Part shown: one piece after another, positions 33,543 through 41,938 of the stretch
Layout: each line of letters starts with the position of its first letter
Position numbering within the stretch: position 1 is the stretch's first letter
Origin: Actinomycetes bacterium
Lineage (GTDB): Bacteria > Actinomycetota > Acidimicrobiia > Acidimicrobiales > RAAP-2
NCBI GenBank assembly: GCA_021803085.1
Contig: JAJZMD010000244.1
Span: 1-53,556, forward strand
Direction of reading: 5' to 3'
DNA length: 53,556 bases
Notes under the pieces: generated by a model
What the model saw: only the letters and a program-made list of their open reading frames with translations
What the model was told of the DNA's origin: nothing
The model's database searches: none
Made by a program: the position numbers and the translations under genes

Positions 33543-34408
33543 CGCTTCGCGACGAGGTCCGCCAGGCGGTCGCTGCAGTCGGGTCCCCCGCACCTCATGC
33601 GGGCGGCGCGGGCGGGGCCAAAGGGACCACCTCGGATCTCACGATCGACGAGACGCTCCTCCTGCACTCGGCTGGGTGGGAACCGGTCGACCTCGTCTAC
33701 GGCATCTCGTGGTGGTCGATCCCCTGGGGGGTGTGGCAGTGGACCACCGGAGAGGTGCAGGAGGCCTCGACGGCGTTCACCGGGGCGGTGGACCACGCCG
33801 CGAAGCAGCTCCGCCAGTCTTGCGAGCAGTCGGGCGGCTCAGGGGTGCTGGGCGTCGAGGTGGGCGTGCGGGTGTCGTCGCACCACGTCTCCATCGAGCT
33901 GACGGGCACCGCGGTGCGCCGAACGGGGGCGGACTCCCACCGCTTCGAGTTCGTCTCGGACCTCTCTGCTCGTGACTTCGTCCTCCTCACCCGCGCCGGG
34001 TGGTGGCCCCTCGGCCTGGCCGCCGGCGCAAGCTTCGTGATCGCCCCCCGCCGGACCGCCAGAGAATGGGCCGCCCAGCAGGGACAGAACGTCGAGCTGC
34101 CGAACCTCACCCAGGCGCTCTACCTGGCGCGTGAGCGTGCGATGGAGCGCATGCAGCAGTCGGGCACCGCGTTGAAGGCGGAGGGCATCGTCGCGGTCAA
34201 GCTGCGCGAGGGCCGGGCGAGCTCGAGCGCACGGGTGATCCAGTTCGTCGCGATCGGCACGGGCGTCCACCTGCGGACATCCGCGCACAGGACCGTGTCC
34301 CCGGAGCTGGTGGTCCCGCTGGACGAGCAGGTCCGGGCGTTCGACGTGAAGGGCCTCCGCCGCGCGCCCGCCGGGAGACGGTCCGGCGGCGGTCCTGAAC
34401 GGACCTGA
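33539..34408 (+). CDS. Tandem YbjQ/DUF74-like protein C
   Basis: A 289-residue protein, third of the two-domain YbjQ-like set. Domain 1 (about 30-128): TSDLTIDETLLLHSAGWEPV to ELTGTAVRR, with a Trp-rich loop (WWSIPWGVWQW). Domain 2 (about 140-245): FVSDLSARDFVLLTRAGWWP, ARERAMERMQQSGTALKAEG, IVAVKL, ending AIGTGV. Domain 2 shares the phrase QNVELPNLTQALYLARE with protein A, so these two are closest. The last 40 residues are basic. The ATG overlaps the micro-ORF stop (ATGA). Confidence 0.83.
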   Translation: MTLRDEVRQAVAAVGSPAPHAGGAGGAKGTTSDLTIDETLLLHSAGWEPVDLVYGISWWSIPWGVWQWTTGEVQEASTAFTGAVDHAAKQLRQSCEQSGGSGVLGVEVGVRVSSHHVSIELTGTAVRRTGADSHRFEFVSDLSARDFVLLTRAGWWPLGLAAGASFVIAPRRTAREWAAQQGQNVELPNLTQALYLARERAMERMQQSGTALKAEGIVAVKLREGRASSSARVIQFVAIGTGVHLRTSAHRTVSPELVVPLDEQVRAFDVKGLRRAPAGRRSGGGPERT

Positions 34409-34475
34409 GCCGGTTCGACTCCGGGGCCGAGGGCCCACCGGGTTCGCGGGTCTCGAGCCGTGGATCGAACGTGGC

Positions 34476-34862
34476 TCAACGAGGGCGCCGGCCCGCCTGG
34501 TTGATGAGCTGGGTCGCCGCGCCCCGGAAGTACTCGGCCATCTCGGCCTCGTCCCCTGGGTCGATCCCCCGCTCGGCCAGCGCAGCGAGCATGAGGCGGA
34601 GCCACGCATCGCGCTCGGCGAGCCCGATGGCGAACGGCGCGTGCCGCATCCGCAATCGAGGATGCCCACGACGCTCGTCGTAGGAACGCGGCCCGCCCCA
34701 GTACTGGATGAGGAACAGCCGCAGGTGCTCGTTGGGCAGCTCCAGGTCGCCGGGGTAGAGCGGCCGGAGCACGGGGTCGGACGCGACCCCCTCGTAGAAG
34801 CGGTCCACGAGCGCCTCGAAGAACGGCTCCCCGCCGACTCGCTCGTACATCGTCGAAGCCAT
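34476..34862 (-). CDS. glbO: Group II truncated haemoglobin (GlbO-like)
   Basis: A 128-residue 2-on-2 globin. The N-terminus MYERVGGEPFFEALVDRFYE carries the B10 tyrosine region, MRHAPFAIG holds the proximal histidine (F8) and RDAWLRLML has the G8 tryptophan typical of group II. Such proteins bind oxygen with high affinity and may support respiration or scavenge reactive species. The ATG at 34862 has a TACCGT box seven bases upstream. It converges with the YbjQ operon. Confidence 0.94.
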   Translation of the reverse strand: MASTMYERVGGEPFFEALVDRFYEGVASDPVLRPLYPGDLELPNEHLRLFLIQYWGGPRSYDERRGHPRLRMRHAPFAIGLAERDAWLRLMLAALAERGIDPGDEAEMAEYFRGAATQLINQAGRRPR

Positions 34863-34869
34863 GGACGGG

Positions 34870-34875
34870 ACGGTA
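34870..34875 (-). promoter_or_regulatory. -10 box (leaderless) of the truncated haemoglobin gene
   Basis: TACCGT on the minus strand, seven bases before the ATG. Confidence 0.42.
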
Positions 34876-34967
34876 GACGCCCTGGCACCGGTCCGGCACG
34901 TGCGGGGGGACGAGCACCTCGGAGCGCTTACACTCTTGCGGGCGCTGCCGTGCCGGCACGTCGTTCT

Positions 34968-35038
34968 GCGGCCGTAGTTCAATGGCAGAACCTCAGCCTT
35001 CCAAGCTGATGATGCGAGTTCGATCCTCGTCGGCCGCT
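34968..35038 (+). tRNA. tRNA-Gly (anticodon UCC)
   Basis: 71 bases. Acceptor GCGGCCG (34968-34974) pairs with CGGCCGC (35031-35037), discriminator T. The anticodon stem TCAGC/GCTGA encloses CTTCCAA, so the anticodon is TCC at 35000-35002. The T-arm GAGTTCGATCCTC is present; CCA is not encoded. Confidence 0.97.
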
Positions 35039-35134
35039 CTCCCGTCTTCCTGGCAGAAGAGTCACGCGGCCTGTCGAGACCTCCCTCGATCCTCTTTCCT
35101 ACGCGATGCGTGCAGCAGGCCCCCCGCTTCGCCG

Positions 35135-35608
35135 TCACCCCTGGCCGGCCATCGCTTTCGCGATGGCGCTCGGCCATCGGGTCTCGAAGTCGATGATCCG
35201 CACATCCGTGGGGGTGACGACGACCCTGGCCCAATCCTTGATCAAGCCACTCGCCTGGTCTACCCACGCCGATCCCTGCTCGGGGCCGAGGTAGCGCTCG
35301 GCTGCCAGCACGTACTCCGGCACCACGTTCGACACGTGCTCCACCTTGGCTACCCCGCGGACGATGAGCGCGTGGTAGGGCCAGGTGTTGGTGTCGATGG
35401 TGAGCGCGACCTCGGGCCGGGCTTCGAACGCCTTCACCTTCGGCGCCGCGCCCGGGGTGCCGAGCACGATCTCTCGGCCGTTCCAGTGGAACCAGATGGG
35501 TACGGCCCGCGGCGTCCCGTCCGTCCAGTTGTACGCCAACTTGGCGAGCTCCCGGGAACTGAGCAGCTCCTGGGCGACTTCGTCGTTCAGTACGTCCGTT
35601 CCTGACAT
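35135..35608 (-). CDS. PNPOx-like flavin/F420 oxidoreductase
   Basis: A 157-residue split-barrel protein of the pyridoxamine 5'-phosphate oxidase-like superfamily. The strand pattern RELAKLAYNWTDGTPRAVPI, WFHWNGREIVLGTPGAAPKV and RPEVALTIDTNTWPY matches the flavin- or F420-binding face. Actinobacterial members are often F420-dependent reductases or flavin/haem-binding proteins; I cannot pick between them. ATG with GGAAGGGGG about five bases upstream, so it is leadered. Confidence 0.88.
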   Translation of the reverse strand: MSGTDVLNDEVAQELLSSRELAKLAYNWTDGTPRAVPIWFHWNGREIVLGTPGAAPKVKAFEARPEVALTIDTNTWPYHALIVRGVAKVEHVSNVVPEYVLAAERYLGPEQGSAWVDQASGLIKDWARVVVTPTDVRIIDFETRWPSAIAKAMAGQG

Positions 35609-35812
35609 CGAGTCCCCCTTCCTGCATTGCGGTCGCCTGACTGGCCCCGCCGCCGCGATCGTCGCGCACGAGACCCCCGGTCACAACTGGTTCGAATCTG
35701 GAATGATCCAGTTCTGTGCGCCCGAGATACGGCTCGGTTGCTCACGCCTGATGTGCTGCACGGCGGGGCTCGACCGAAGTCGAGCCCCGCCGCGAGCCTC
35801 ATCGAGCCGACA

Positions 35813-37801
35813 TCACGACCCTACGGTGAAACCGATGCCCTCACTTACGCCCACGTAGCTGCCTGTACCGGCGAACGCGACCGACAAGACGTATTTCCCG
35901 CTCTTCTCGGTCACCTTGGCGATCGAGCAGCTCGCGACCCCCAATGTGCTCGTCGTGCCGGTGCAGCCCTGTGCGCCGAGCTTGAAGGTCACTGTTTTGC
36001 CGGCGAGCGCCCGTCCCGCGTCGTCCGTCAGCGTGGCGCTGAAGGCAGCGGTGTGCGCGTTCTTCACACTCGTGACACCGGTGTAGGTGAGGCTGGTCGG
36101 GTCCTTCGCAACGATGAATGTCGTTGCGGCTGACTGGCTCGCCGTGTACTTGCCTGTGCCGGCGAACTTCGCCACCACCGACCTCGTCCCGACCGTACCG
36201 AGCGGGAACGGGTAGGCGACGCTCGCGGTGCCGGATGCGTCCGTCGTAGCTCCCGCGACCGGAGAACCGTTCAGGAAGAACTGGACGGTTGCTCCATTGA
36301 CCGCGTGCCCCGTGTCGTCGATCAGACTCGCCTGGAAGGTCGACGCGTCCGTCACGTTGCCGGCCGTGGCGCCCGTGTACGAGAGCACGGTGCCGCGCTT
36401 GGTGACTGTGACTTTCGTGGCGCCAAACCCGCACACGCCCTGAGGGTCGCACACCGCGAGTGTGGGGCGGTAGGTGCCCGGCGTGGCGTACGTGTGCGTG
36501 ACGCTGGCGCCGCCGGACCCGCCGGTCCCGTCGTTGAATGTCCATGCGTAGGTGAGCAGCGGCTGCTGGCTGGTCCCGGGATCGACCGCACTGCCGTTGA
36601 GGGTGACGGGCACCCCCCACTCGGTCGTGATCGCCGGGCCCGCGTCGACGACCGCTGGAAGGTCGGCGACTGTCACTGTGAACGTCGCCGTGTTGGTCAG
36701 CCCCGACGAGTCGGTGGCCGTCAGCAAGCCGCTGTACTTCCCCGGCCCTTCGAAGGTGTGCTGCGGGGACACTCCGTAGGCGACGCCCCCGTCGGAGAAC
36801 TGCCATTCCAACGTCGGGATGCCGCAGAAGCTGCTGCTTCCCGAGCCTGTGAACTGGATCGGGCTCCCCTCATTCCCGGAGTACGGCCCGCCTGCATTCG
36901 CCACTGGCGGGATGTTGTTCGCGAGCACGTTCCCGAAGGAGAACGTCGCGCCAGCTCCCGTCATCGTGATTGTGCTTGTCTGCGTGCCGAGTGTGACTGT
37001 GGGAGTGCTGTGGACTACGAAGACTTGAATTGTGAAGAACAGCTTGTTTGCGACATGGATCGCGTCGGTCGTCGACAGATTTGTCAGCGTGTATGTGAGG
37101 GCCGTCCCCGCTGGAGTCGTGCACGGGACGGTCAGCAGGTCGCTCGTCGGTGTCTCGGTCACCACGAGCGGCGCCGTGCCAACTGTCACCCCACCGAGCA
37201 CGGCCCTGCGGGTCGTGGCCAGGCCGCTCGGCGTGATTGTCACTGTTGCCCCCAGGTAGACGGCCAGGTGTCCCACAGCAACCACTGTGATCAGGGTCAC
37301 CTTTGTCGTCACGAGTGAGCACCTGTACGTCGGACCGCTTGCCTTCAGGCTGCACGGTCCGGACGCCGTAATTGTCTTCGTCCCTGAGAATGAGGCCAGT
37401 GTCGCGACCTTGATTGTCCAAAAGACTTTCCACGTGACTGTCATGGTGCCGGCAGAAGCCGTCGAGTAGCTGACCGTCGGCGAGGGCGACTGCCCCTGTC
37501 GGACGGTGTTCGGATCGTACGTGGTGTTCAGGTTCGCGGGCTGCCTCCACTTCACCGTCTCTGTGAAGGTGGCATAACCCGAAGCGAAACCTGAAAATGT
37601 GATCCGCGTCGAGCTCACTACCCTTGTGCCGGACAACGTGGTGGTCTTCGTCACCGTTGTGGTTGCCGCCGCGGCTGGCAGCGCGGTTGCGCCGAGCACC
37701 AAGCCGCTAAGCCCCACAGCCGCGAGCCACGTGCAGGCAACGAGGCGCACCGCACGCGACGTTCTCCGACCAACACTTCTCGTTTTGCGGGCACGTAACA
37801 T
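35813..37801 (-). CDS. Secreted surface protein with PKD and Ig-like domains
   Basis: A 662-residue exported protein. After a signal peptide cut near residue 45 (ALPAAAATTT) comes a Thr/Val-rich region to about 280, then two PKD domains (PPVANAGGPYSGNEGSPIQF and VVDAGPAITTEWGVPV, each ending in a TVTV strand) and two bacterial Ig-like domains of the Big_3/Ig_5 kind (YTGATAGNVTDASTFQASLI and YTGVTSVKNAHTAAFSATLT). It probably acts in adhesion or matrix binding. Many threonines are ACA. The ATG has GAGGAGGG about three bases upstream. There is no sortase signal or anchor helix, so attachment is unclear. Confidence 0.88.
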   Translation of the reverse strand: MLRARKTRSVGRRTSRAVRLVACTWLAAVGLSGLVLGATALPAAAATTTVTKTTTLSGTRVVSSTRITFSGFASGYATFTETVKWRQPANLNTTYDPNTVRQGQSPSPTVSYSTASAGTMTVTWKVFWTIKVATLASFSGTKTITASGPCSLKASGPTYRCSLVTTKVTLITVVAVGHLAVYLGATVTITPSGLATTRRAVLGGVTVGTAPLVVTETPTSDLLTVPCTTPAGTALTYTLTNLSTTDAIHVANKLFFTIQVFVVHSTPTVTLGTQTSTITMTGAGATFSFGNVLANNIPPVANAGGPYSGNEGSPIQFTGSGSSSFCGIPTLEWQFSDGGVAYGVSPQHTFEGPGKYSGLLTATDSSGLTNTATFTVTVADLPAVVDAGPAITTEWGVPVTLNGSAVDPGTSQQPLLTYAWTFNDGTGGSGGASVTHTYATPGTYRPTLAVCDPQGVCGFGATKVTVTKRGTVLSYTGATAGNVTDASTFQASLIDDTGHAVNGATVQFFLNGSPVAGATTDASGTASVAYPFPLGTVGTRSVVAKFAGTGKYTASQSAATTFIVAKDPTSLTYTGVTSVKNAHTAAFSATLTDDAGRALAGKTVTFKLGAQGCTGTTSTLGVASCSIAKVTEKSGKYVLSVAFAGTGSYVGVSEGIGFTVGS

Positions 37802-38402
37802 GTGCCCTCCTCTCTGCGTCGTTCCTACCGAAATGCTGCAGTCCCACAAGGTGCAGAGCGCATCTTCGAAGCGTAGGTACGTCTGCGTGCCTGCAAGATG
37901 CAGCCCACTAGCTCCCCGCCGCGGACGATAGGAGCGGCACCGACGTTATTCAAGAGACTTATTCGCGAGAATGATTGGCGCACAACGACTTTCAGAGAGT
38001 CAACCTTTCATGCCGCTTCGGGAATAGTCCCCGCATTCACGTCAATCTCGGCGGTCGACTTCTCGTCGGCCTTCTGTGGTCGAGCACGCGGGCGGGCTCA
38101 CCCGCTCGGTAAGAAGCTTGGCGGTGCTTGCACCGCGGCAGAGGTACGTCGTCGCGATGAGCGCGCGACATCCGAGCGTTGGCCGCAGCCCCGGCGGTTG
38201 ACGGCCAGCCTTTTGTGTGAACGCAGTAATCACGCGCGCGTGATCCCCTCCTCGCTGGGCTATTGGTCGAGACCAACCGCAGGAGGGCATCGCGTGCGCG
38301 TCGCACGTCGATCAGGCTTCGGGGGAGCCGGGGCTCATCTCACGATGGCTGGCGAACTGCAGTGAACGGGGTCACGAGAGCTCTTCCAATGCGTGCGAAG
38401 GG
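37802..38402. other. Gene-free stretch with palindromes and hairpins
   Basis: About 600 bases between the divergent surface-protein gene and the GNAT gene. A perfect 16-bp palindrome ATCACGCGCGCGTGAT lies at 38229-38244. A 7-bp hairpin with a two-base loop (GCGGTGC/GCACCGC) lies at 38121-38136, and GCGGG/CCCGC stems lie just upstream. The part next to 37801 is a long leader. No known riboswitch consensus was recognised. Confidence 0.55.
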
Positions 38403-38456
38403 GTCGTGCATCCGAGCGTCGTGCATCCGAGCGTCGTGCATCCGAGCGTCGTGCAT
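38403..38456. repeat. 15-bp tandem repeat, 3.6 copies
   Basis: Units gtcgtgcatccgagc at 38403, 38418 and 38433, then a partial unit to 38456. It lies about 40 bases upstream of the GNAT promoter. There are no spacers, so it is not CRISPR. Confidence 0.93.
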
Positions 38457-38496
38457 GGCCTCGTGCCGGGGGCGGGGCCCGCTCGTCCTGGTGCTG

Positions 38497-38502
38497 TAGG
38501 GT
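38497..38502 (+). promoter_or_regulatory. -10 box (leaderless) of the GNAT gene
   Basis: TAGGGT, eight bases before the ATG at 38511, just after the 15-bp repeat array. Confidence 0.45.
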
Positions 38503-38510
38503 CCCCCGCG

Positions 38511-39083
38511 ATGGAGGTGCGCCCGGTCCGCCCCGAAGAGCACGAGGCGGCGGCCCAGCTCGTCCTCGACGCGTACCGCGCGCTCCCGGGCGACCATCTC
38601 ACGGGCGACTACGCGGCCGAGCTCGCCGACGTGGCGAGGCGGTCGAGAGAGGCCGAGGTGCTCGTCGCAGTGCGTCGCTCCGGGTCGAGTGCCGGCGAGC
38701 AGGGACCCGACGAGGTCCTCGGGTGCGTCACGTTCGTCCCGGACGCCTCCTCGCCGTGGGCGGAGCTGCTCTGCGCGGGTGAGGCGGGCATGAGGATGCT
38801 GGCCGTGCGACCGGACGCCCAGGGCCGCGGCGTCGGCCTGGCACTGGTGGACGCGTGCGTCGCGCGGGCACGCGCGCTGGGCCGGACCGCACTCGTGCTC
38901 CACACGACTCCGTGGATGCTCGCTGCGCATCACCTGTACGAGGAGGTGGGGTTCGTCCGGTTCCCGTCGCGCGACTGGAGCCCGCTTCCGGAGGTCCCCC
39001 TCCGTGCCTACCGGCTCGAGCTCGACCCCACCAGCGGGCCCGGCGGCCGGGAGCGGCCGGGAACCCAGCCGGGCAATCGGTGA
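38511..39083 (+). CDS. GNAT-family N-acetyltransferase
   Basis: A 190-residue acetyl-CoA-dependent acyltransferase. The acetyl-CoA loop is RMLAVRPDAQGRGVGLALVD (R/Q-x2-G-x-G/A), and the end strand is LHTTPWMLAAHHLYEEVGFV. The substrate is unknown. A longer frame starting at 38406 would only add peptide encoded by the 15-bp repeats, so ATG 38511 is preferred. The C-terminal 20 residues are Gly/Pro/Arg-rich, again near GC-rich repeat DNA (39040-39140). Confidence 0.88.
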   Translation: MEVRPVRPEEHEAAAQLVLDAYRALPGDHLTGDYAAELADVARRSREAEVLVAVRRSGSSAGEQGPDEVLGCVTFVPDASSPWAELLCAGEAGMRMLAVRPDAQGRGVGLALVDACVARARALGRTALVLHTTPWMLAAHHLYEEVGFVRFPSRDWSPLPEVPLRAYRLELDPTSGPGGRERPGTQPGNR

Positions 39084-39186
39084 CCGCCGGGCCCGGGGAC
39101 CGAACCGGGCCGTTGACCGGCCCGGGGACCGGAGCGGGACGCGCGCCCTCTTCGTGAGGGTGGGGACGGTCGGTGAAGCCCCGAGC

Positions 39187-41328
39187 TCAGCGGCTCAGGT
39201 CCGACTGCATCGCGGTGATCTCCGCGGTGCTCAGGGCGAGCGGGCCGCCGAGGACGGTCAGGGCCCCGATGGACTTGGACGCTGTGCCGTCGAGCCCCGA
39301 ATGGCCTGTCGCCACGAGGAATGTCGTGAGGTAGCTGCCGACCAGTGTCGGGCCCTCGGTGAGGAGCAGCGGGCGCGCGGAGCCGGCCGGACCTGTCGCG
39401 GTGTTCTGGGGGCTGTCGAGCACCGCGCCGCAAAGCCCGTCGGTGTAGCCGTTCCCCCGCGCGACCGCGATCCGGTGCCCCGGTGTCCAGCCGAGGCCCG
39501 CTGTCGAGTCCGCCGCCTCGAACCGGGCCAGCTCCCTGGCCGTGTCGGTGTAGTCCGCTCCGGCCACGCGCAGGACCGAGACCCCGGTCTTCGCGACCAG
39601 CGCCTGCTCGACCGTGCCGCTGATCGCGAGTGTGCCGCCCACGAGGATCACCTGCTTCACCCCGAGCTCCTCGATGGCGGCGACCGCTGTTGTGGACAGC
39701 GTCGTCGGGGACGTGAGGAGCAGCGGGAGGTTTGTGCGGTAGGAGACGACGCTCGCAGCCTGCGCGTCCTGGAACTCGACGCCGGAGGCGAGGATGGCCG
39801 TGGGCTCCAGGGGGACGAACGGCGCGGCGGTCCCCGTCCCGGCGGTGTCGTTGTACCGCCCGGTGCCGCCTGCGGCGTTGGTCGTCGCGTAGGCGCCGGG
39901 GAAGGCCCTCTCTCCGGCGACGCCGACGAGCTCGGCCACCTGCATCGCCGTCGCGTACGGGGTCTGGCCGTAGATGCGGCGCACGACGATCTTCCCCCTG
40001 GACGGTGACGTCCCACCGCATCCGTACGCTGTGAGGCTCGAGATCGCGTCCGCGACCGCTGTCGAGACCGCGAGCGGGCCCCCCACGAGGTAGACGGTCG
40101 TGACGCCCTCGTCCTTCAGCGTCGCGGCCGTCACCGGAGCGAGGCTCGCCGCCGGCGTGAGCAGCGTCCCGGTTGTCAGGTCCGCGGCCAGGAACTGGCT
40201 CGAGAGCGCGTCCTGGTACTCGCCTGTGCTCGCGACGACCGCCGCCCGCATCGGTGGGCAGGAGCCCTTCGCGTAGGGGAAGGCGCGGGTGAGCTCCGCC
40301 GCCGCGGTCGCGTCGGCTGTCTGGCCGGAGATCGTCGTGACCGGGGGCAGCCCGGCGCCACCGGGACGGCCGCAGGACACGTCGCCGTCGAAGCTCCCGG
40401 CGGGGAACTGCGTGAGCACGACCGGGCCAGCCGTGAACGAGCCCCCGGCGCAGTTGGCCCGCGCCCCGGCCTCGTTGCTCGCTCCGGGGACCCACGTGGC
40501 GATGCTGCCGAGCGTGGCGGTCGACGAGCTGGTCCCCCCGGTGATCTCGATCCACTGGTCGCGCGGGGCGTAGATCCCGACGCTCGGCGCGCCCCCGGCG
40601 CGCAGGCCGACGACGAACCCCTGGAGCACGGCGACGTTCATCGCCTGCCCTGCCCGCTGCTGCTGCCATGTGTTGGTCGTCTCGACGTCCAGCCACCACG
40701 GGTAGGCCTGCGGTGTCGTGGGCACGCTCACCGGCGGTGACTGGGCGTCGATCGACTGCGCGGCGGCCCGCAGCCACGCGGTGTCCCGGAGCGCCTCGTC
40801 GTGGCCGTACTCCCAGGCGCAGGCCTGCGAGTCCGCGCCGACGGTCGCCCGGCCCGAGCCCGTGCCGAGCGTCGTCGTCGTGCAGGTCCCGTAGGGGGTC
40901 GCGCCGGACACCGGCCAGCCGGGCTGGGGGGCCCCGTTGAACGAGTTCCCCGGGTCGCTCGTGTTCACGTACACCGACGCCTTCGGCTGGGCCGTCGACC
41001 CCGACGACGTGGTCACCGCCCAGTACAGCTCGCTGTCCTCGTAGCTCGGGAACGCAGGCGATGGGCCGAGGCACGGGTTGCGAGACCCCGGCACGCCGTC
41101 GTTGACCCCCACGATCGCGAAGGCCTGGCCGCTCGGGAAGGTCCGCCCGCACTGTGGGAACGAGATGTCGTTGCCCGCCTGGCCGCCGGCGGCGGCGCCC
41201 GCACGGGCGGCGCCTGCACCGGCTCCGGCGGCGGCCGCGGAGGGGGCCGGCGACCCCCCGAAGATCACGAGCGCCACGACGCCCGAGGCCATCGCGGCCC
41301 GGAGCCCGGCCGCACGACGACACCTCAT
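39187..41328 (-). CDS. Secreted protein: GH25/DUF1906-like head plus cell wall-binding repeat 2 domains
   Basis: A 713-residue exported protein. Signal peptide to about 33 (APSAAAA). Residues 50-330 look like a glycoside-hydrolase-like (beta/alpha) domain: NDISFPQCGRTFPSGQAFAI at the start and PWWLDVETTNTW in the middle with acidic residues. The rest holds three repeats of the cell wall-binding 2 type (LASTGEYQDALSS-like start, TVYLVGGPLAVS and VILVGGTLAISGTVEQAL; last one ALTVLGGPLALSTAE). It may bind the envelope polymer and cut or hold it. ATG with GGAGGAGAG upstream. ACA threonine codons are frequent. Confidence 0.85.
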   Translation of the reverse strand: MRCRRAAGLRAAMASGVVALVIFGGSPAPSAAAAGAGAGAARAGAAAGGQAGNDISFPQCGRTFPSGQAFAIVGVNDGVPGSRNPCLGPSPAFPSYEDSELYWAVTTSSGSTAQPKASVYVNTSDPGNSFNGAPQPGWPVSGATPYGTCTTTTLGTGSGRATVGADSQACAWEYGHDEALRDTAWLRAAAQSIDAQSPPVSVPTTPQAYPWWLDVETTNTWQQQRAGQAMNVAVLQGFVVGLRAGGAPSVGIYAPRDQWIEITGGTSSSTATLGSIATWVPGASNEAGARANCAGGSFTAGPVVLTQFPAGSFDGDVSCGRPGGAGLPPVTTISGQTADATAAAELTRAFPYAKGSCPPMRAAVVASTGEYQDALSSQFLAADLTTGTLLTPAASLAPVTAATLKDEGVTTVYLVGGPLAVSTAVADAISSLTAYGCGGTSPSRGKIVVRRIYGQTPYATAMQVAELVGVAGERAFPGAYATTNAAGGTGRYNDTAGTGTAAPFVPLEPTAILASGVEFQDAQAASVVSYRTNLPLLLTSPTTLSTTAVAAIEELGVKQVILVGGTLAISGTVEQALVAKTGVSVLRVAGADYTDTARELARFEAADSTAGLGWTPGHRIAVARGNGYTDGLCGAVLDSPQNTATGPAGSARPLLLTEGPTLVGSYLTTFLVATGHSGLDGTASKSIGALTVLGGPLALSTAEITAMQSDLSR

Positions 41329-41458
41329 GCGCTCTCCTCCCCGTCTCCTTCCCGCCTCGCAGCGAGGGTAGCTTCCCGCCTCCTGCGGCCGGCGCATCCC
41401 CCACCTCCTCGCGGCGCCATCCACCGGTCCGGGCGCACCCCGGGCCACACTGTGCGCC

Positions 41459-41938
41459 GTGGCGACCCGCGTCCAGCGAAGCCGCGCGGGCCAGCGCGCC
41501 GCTTCCCGGCGCCGGCTGGCCTCGGTCCTCTCCGGCGGTCGGGCTGCCCAGGTCGCCGCGCCGCCGACAGCCGCCACGTTGTCGCCAGCCGTGCCGTCAG
41601 CCGCGCCGTCAGCCGCCACATCGTCGGTCGCCGCGCCGCCGTCAGCCGCCGAGCCGGCGGGGACCCCGCCGTCCCGGCACCCCTCACCGTCGCCAACCGG
41701 ACGGTCCGGGCCCCCGCTCACCGCCCTCAGCGTCCGGGACCTCCGTGAGACCGCGAAGGCGCTGCGCATGCTCGCCGACGACCCGCTCGACGGCGGGAGC
41801 GTCGGAGGGGACGCCCGGCTGCAGGACCGGCTCGAGTTCGCGGCCGGGTTGCTCGACTCGTTATGGCGGGCCCGCGGGCCCGCGACCGCTGCCGTCGTCG
41901 ACGCCGCTGCCTGGTCGGCGGACCGCTCCCGCCGCTAG
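41459..41938 (+). CDS. Small protein of unknown function with Ala/Pro-rich N-terminus
   Basis: A 159-residue protein. The first 25 residues are Arg-rich, then comes an Ala/Pro/Ser tract encoded by short repeats, and a helical part at the end (LTALSVRDLRETAKALRMLA, then LQDRLEFAAGLLDSLWRAR). The helical part looks conserved in style but I do not know its family. GTG start, and no good ribosome-binding site. The stop overlaps the tail of the convergent peptidase gene by four bases. Existence as a gene is moderately supported. Confidence 0.5.
   Translation: MATRVQRSRAGQRAASRRRLASVLSGGRAAQVAAPPTAATLSPAVPSAAPSAATSSVAAPPSAAEPAGTPPSRHPSPSPTGRSGPPLTALSVRDLRETAKALRMLADDPLDGGSVGGDARLQDRLEFAAGLLDSLWRARGPATAAVVDAAAWSADRSRR

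Noticed and set aside
37802-38000. c-di-GMP or other known riboswitch before the PKD protein
   Set aside because: I compared the leader by eye with the GEMM consensus and saw no match. A covariance search would be needed to overturn this.
38042-38290. 82-codon minus-strand frame in the structured intergenic region
   Set aside because: Covers the palindrome and hairpin, with no recognisable sequence and no start signal.
38403-38456. Possible CRISPR or iteron array
   Set aside because: A 15-bp unit with no spacers and no replication gene nearby.
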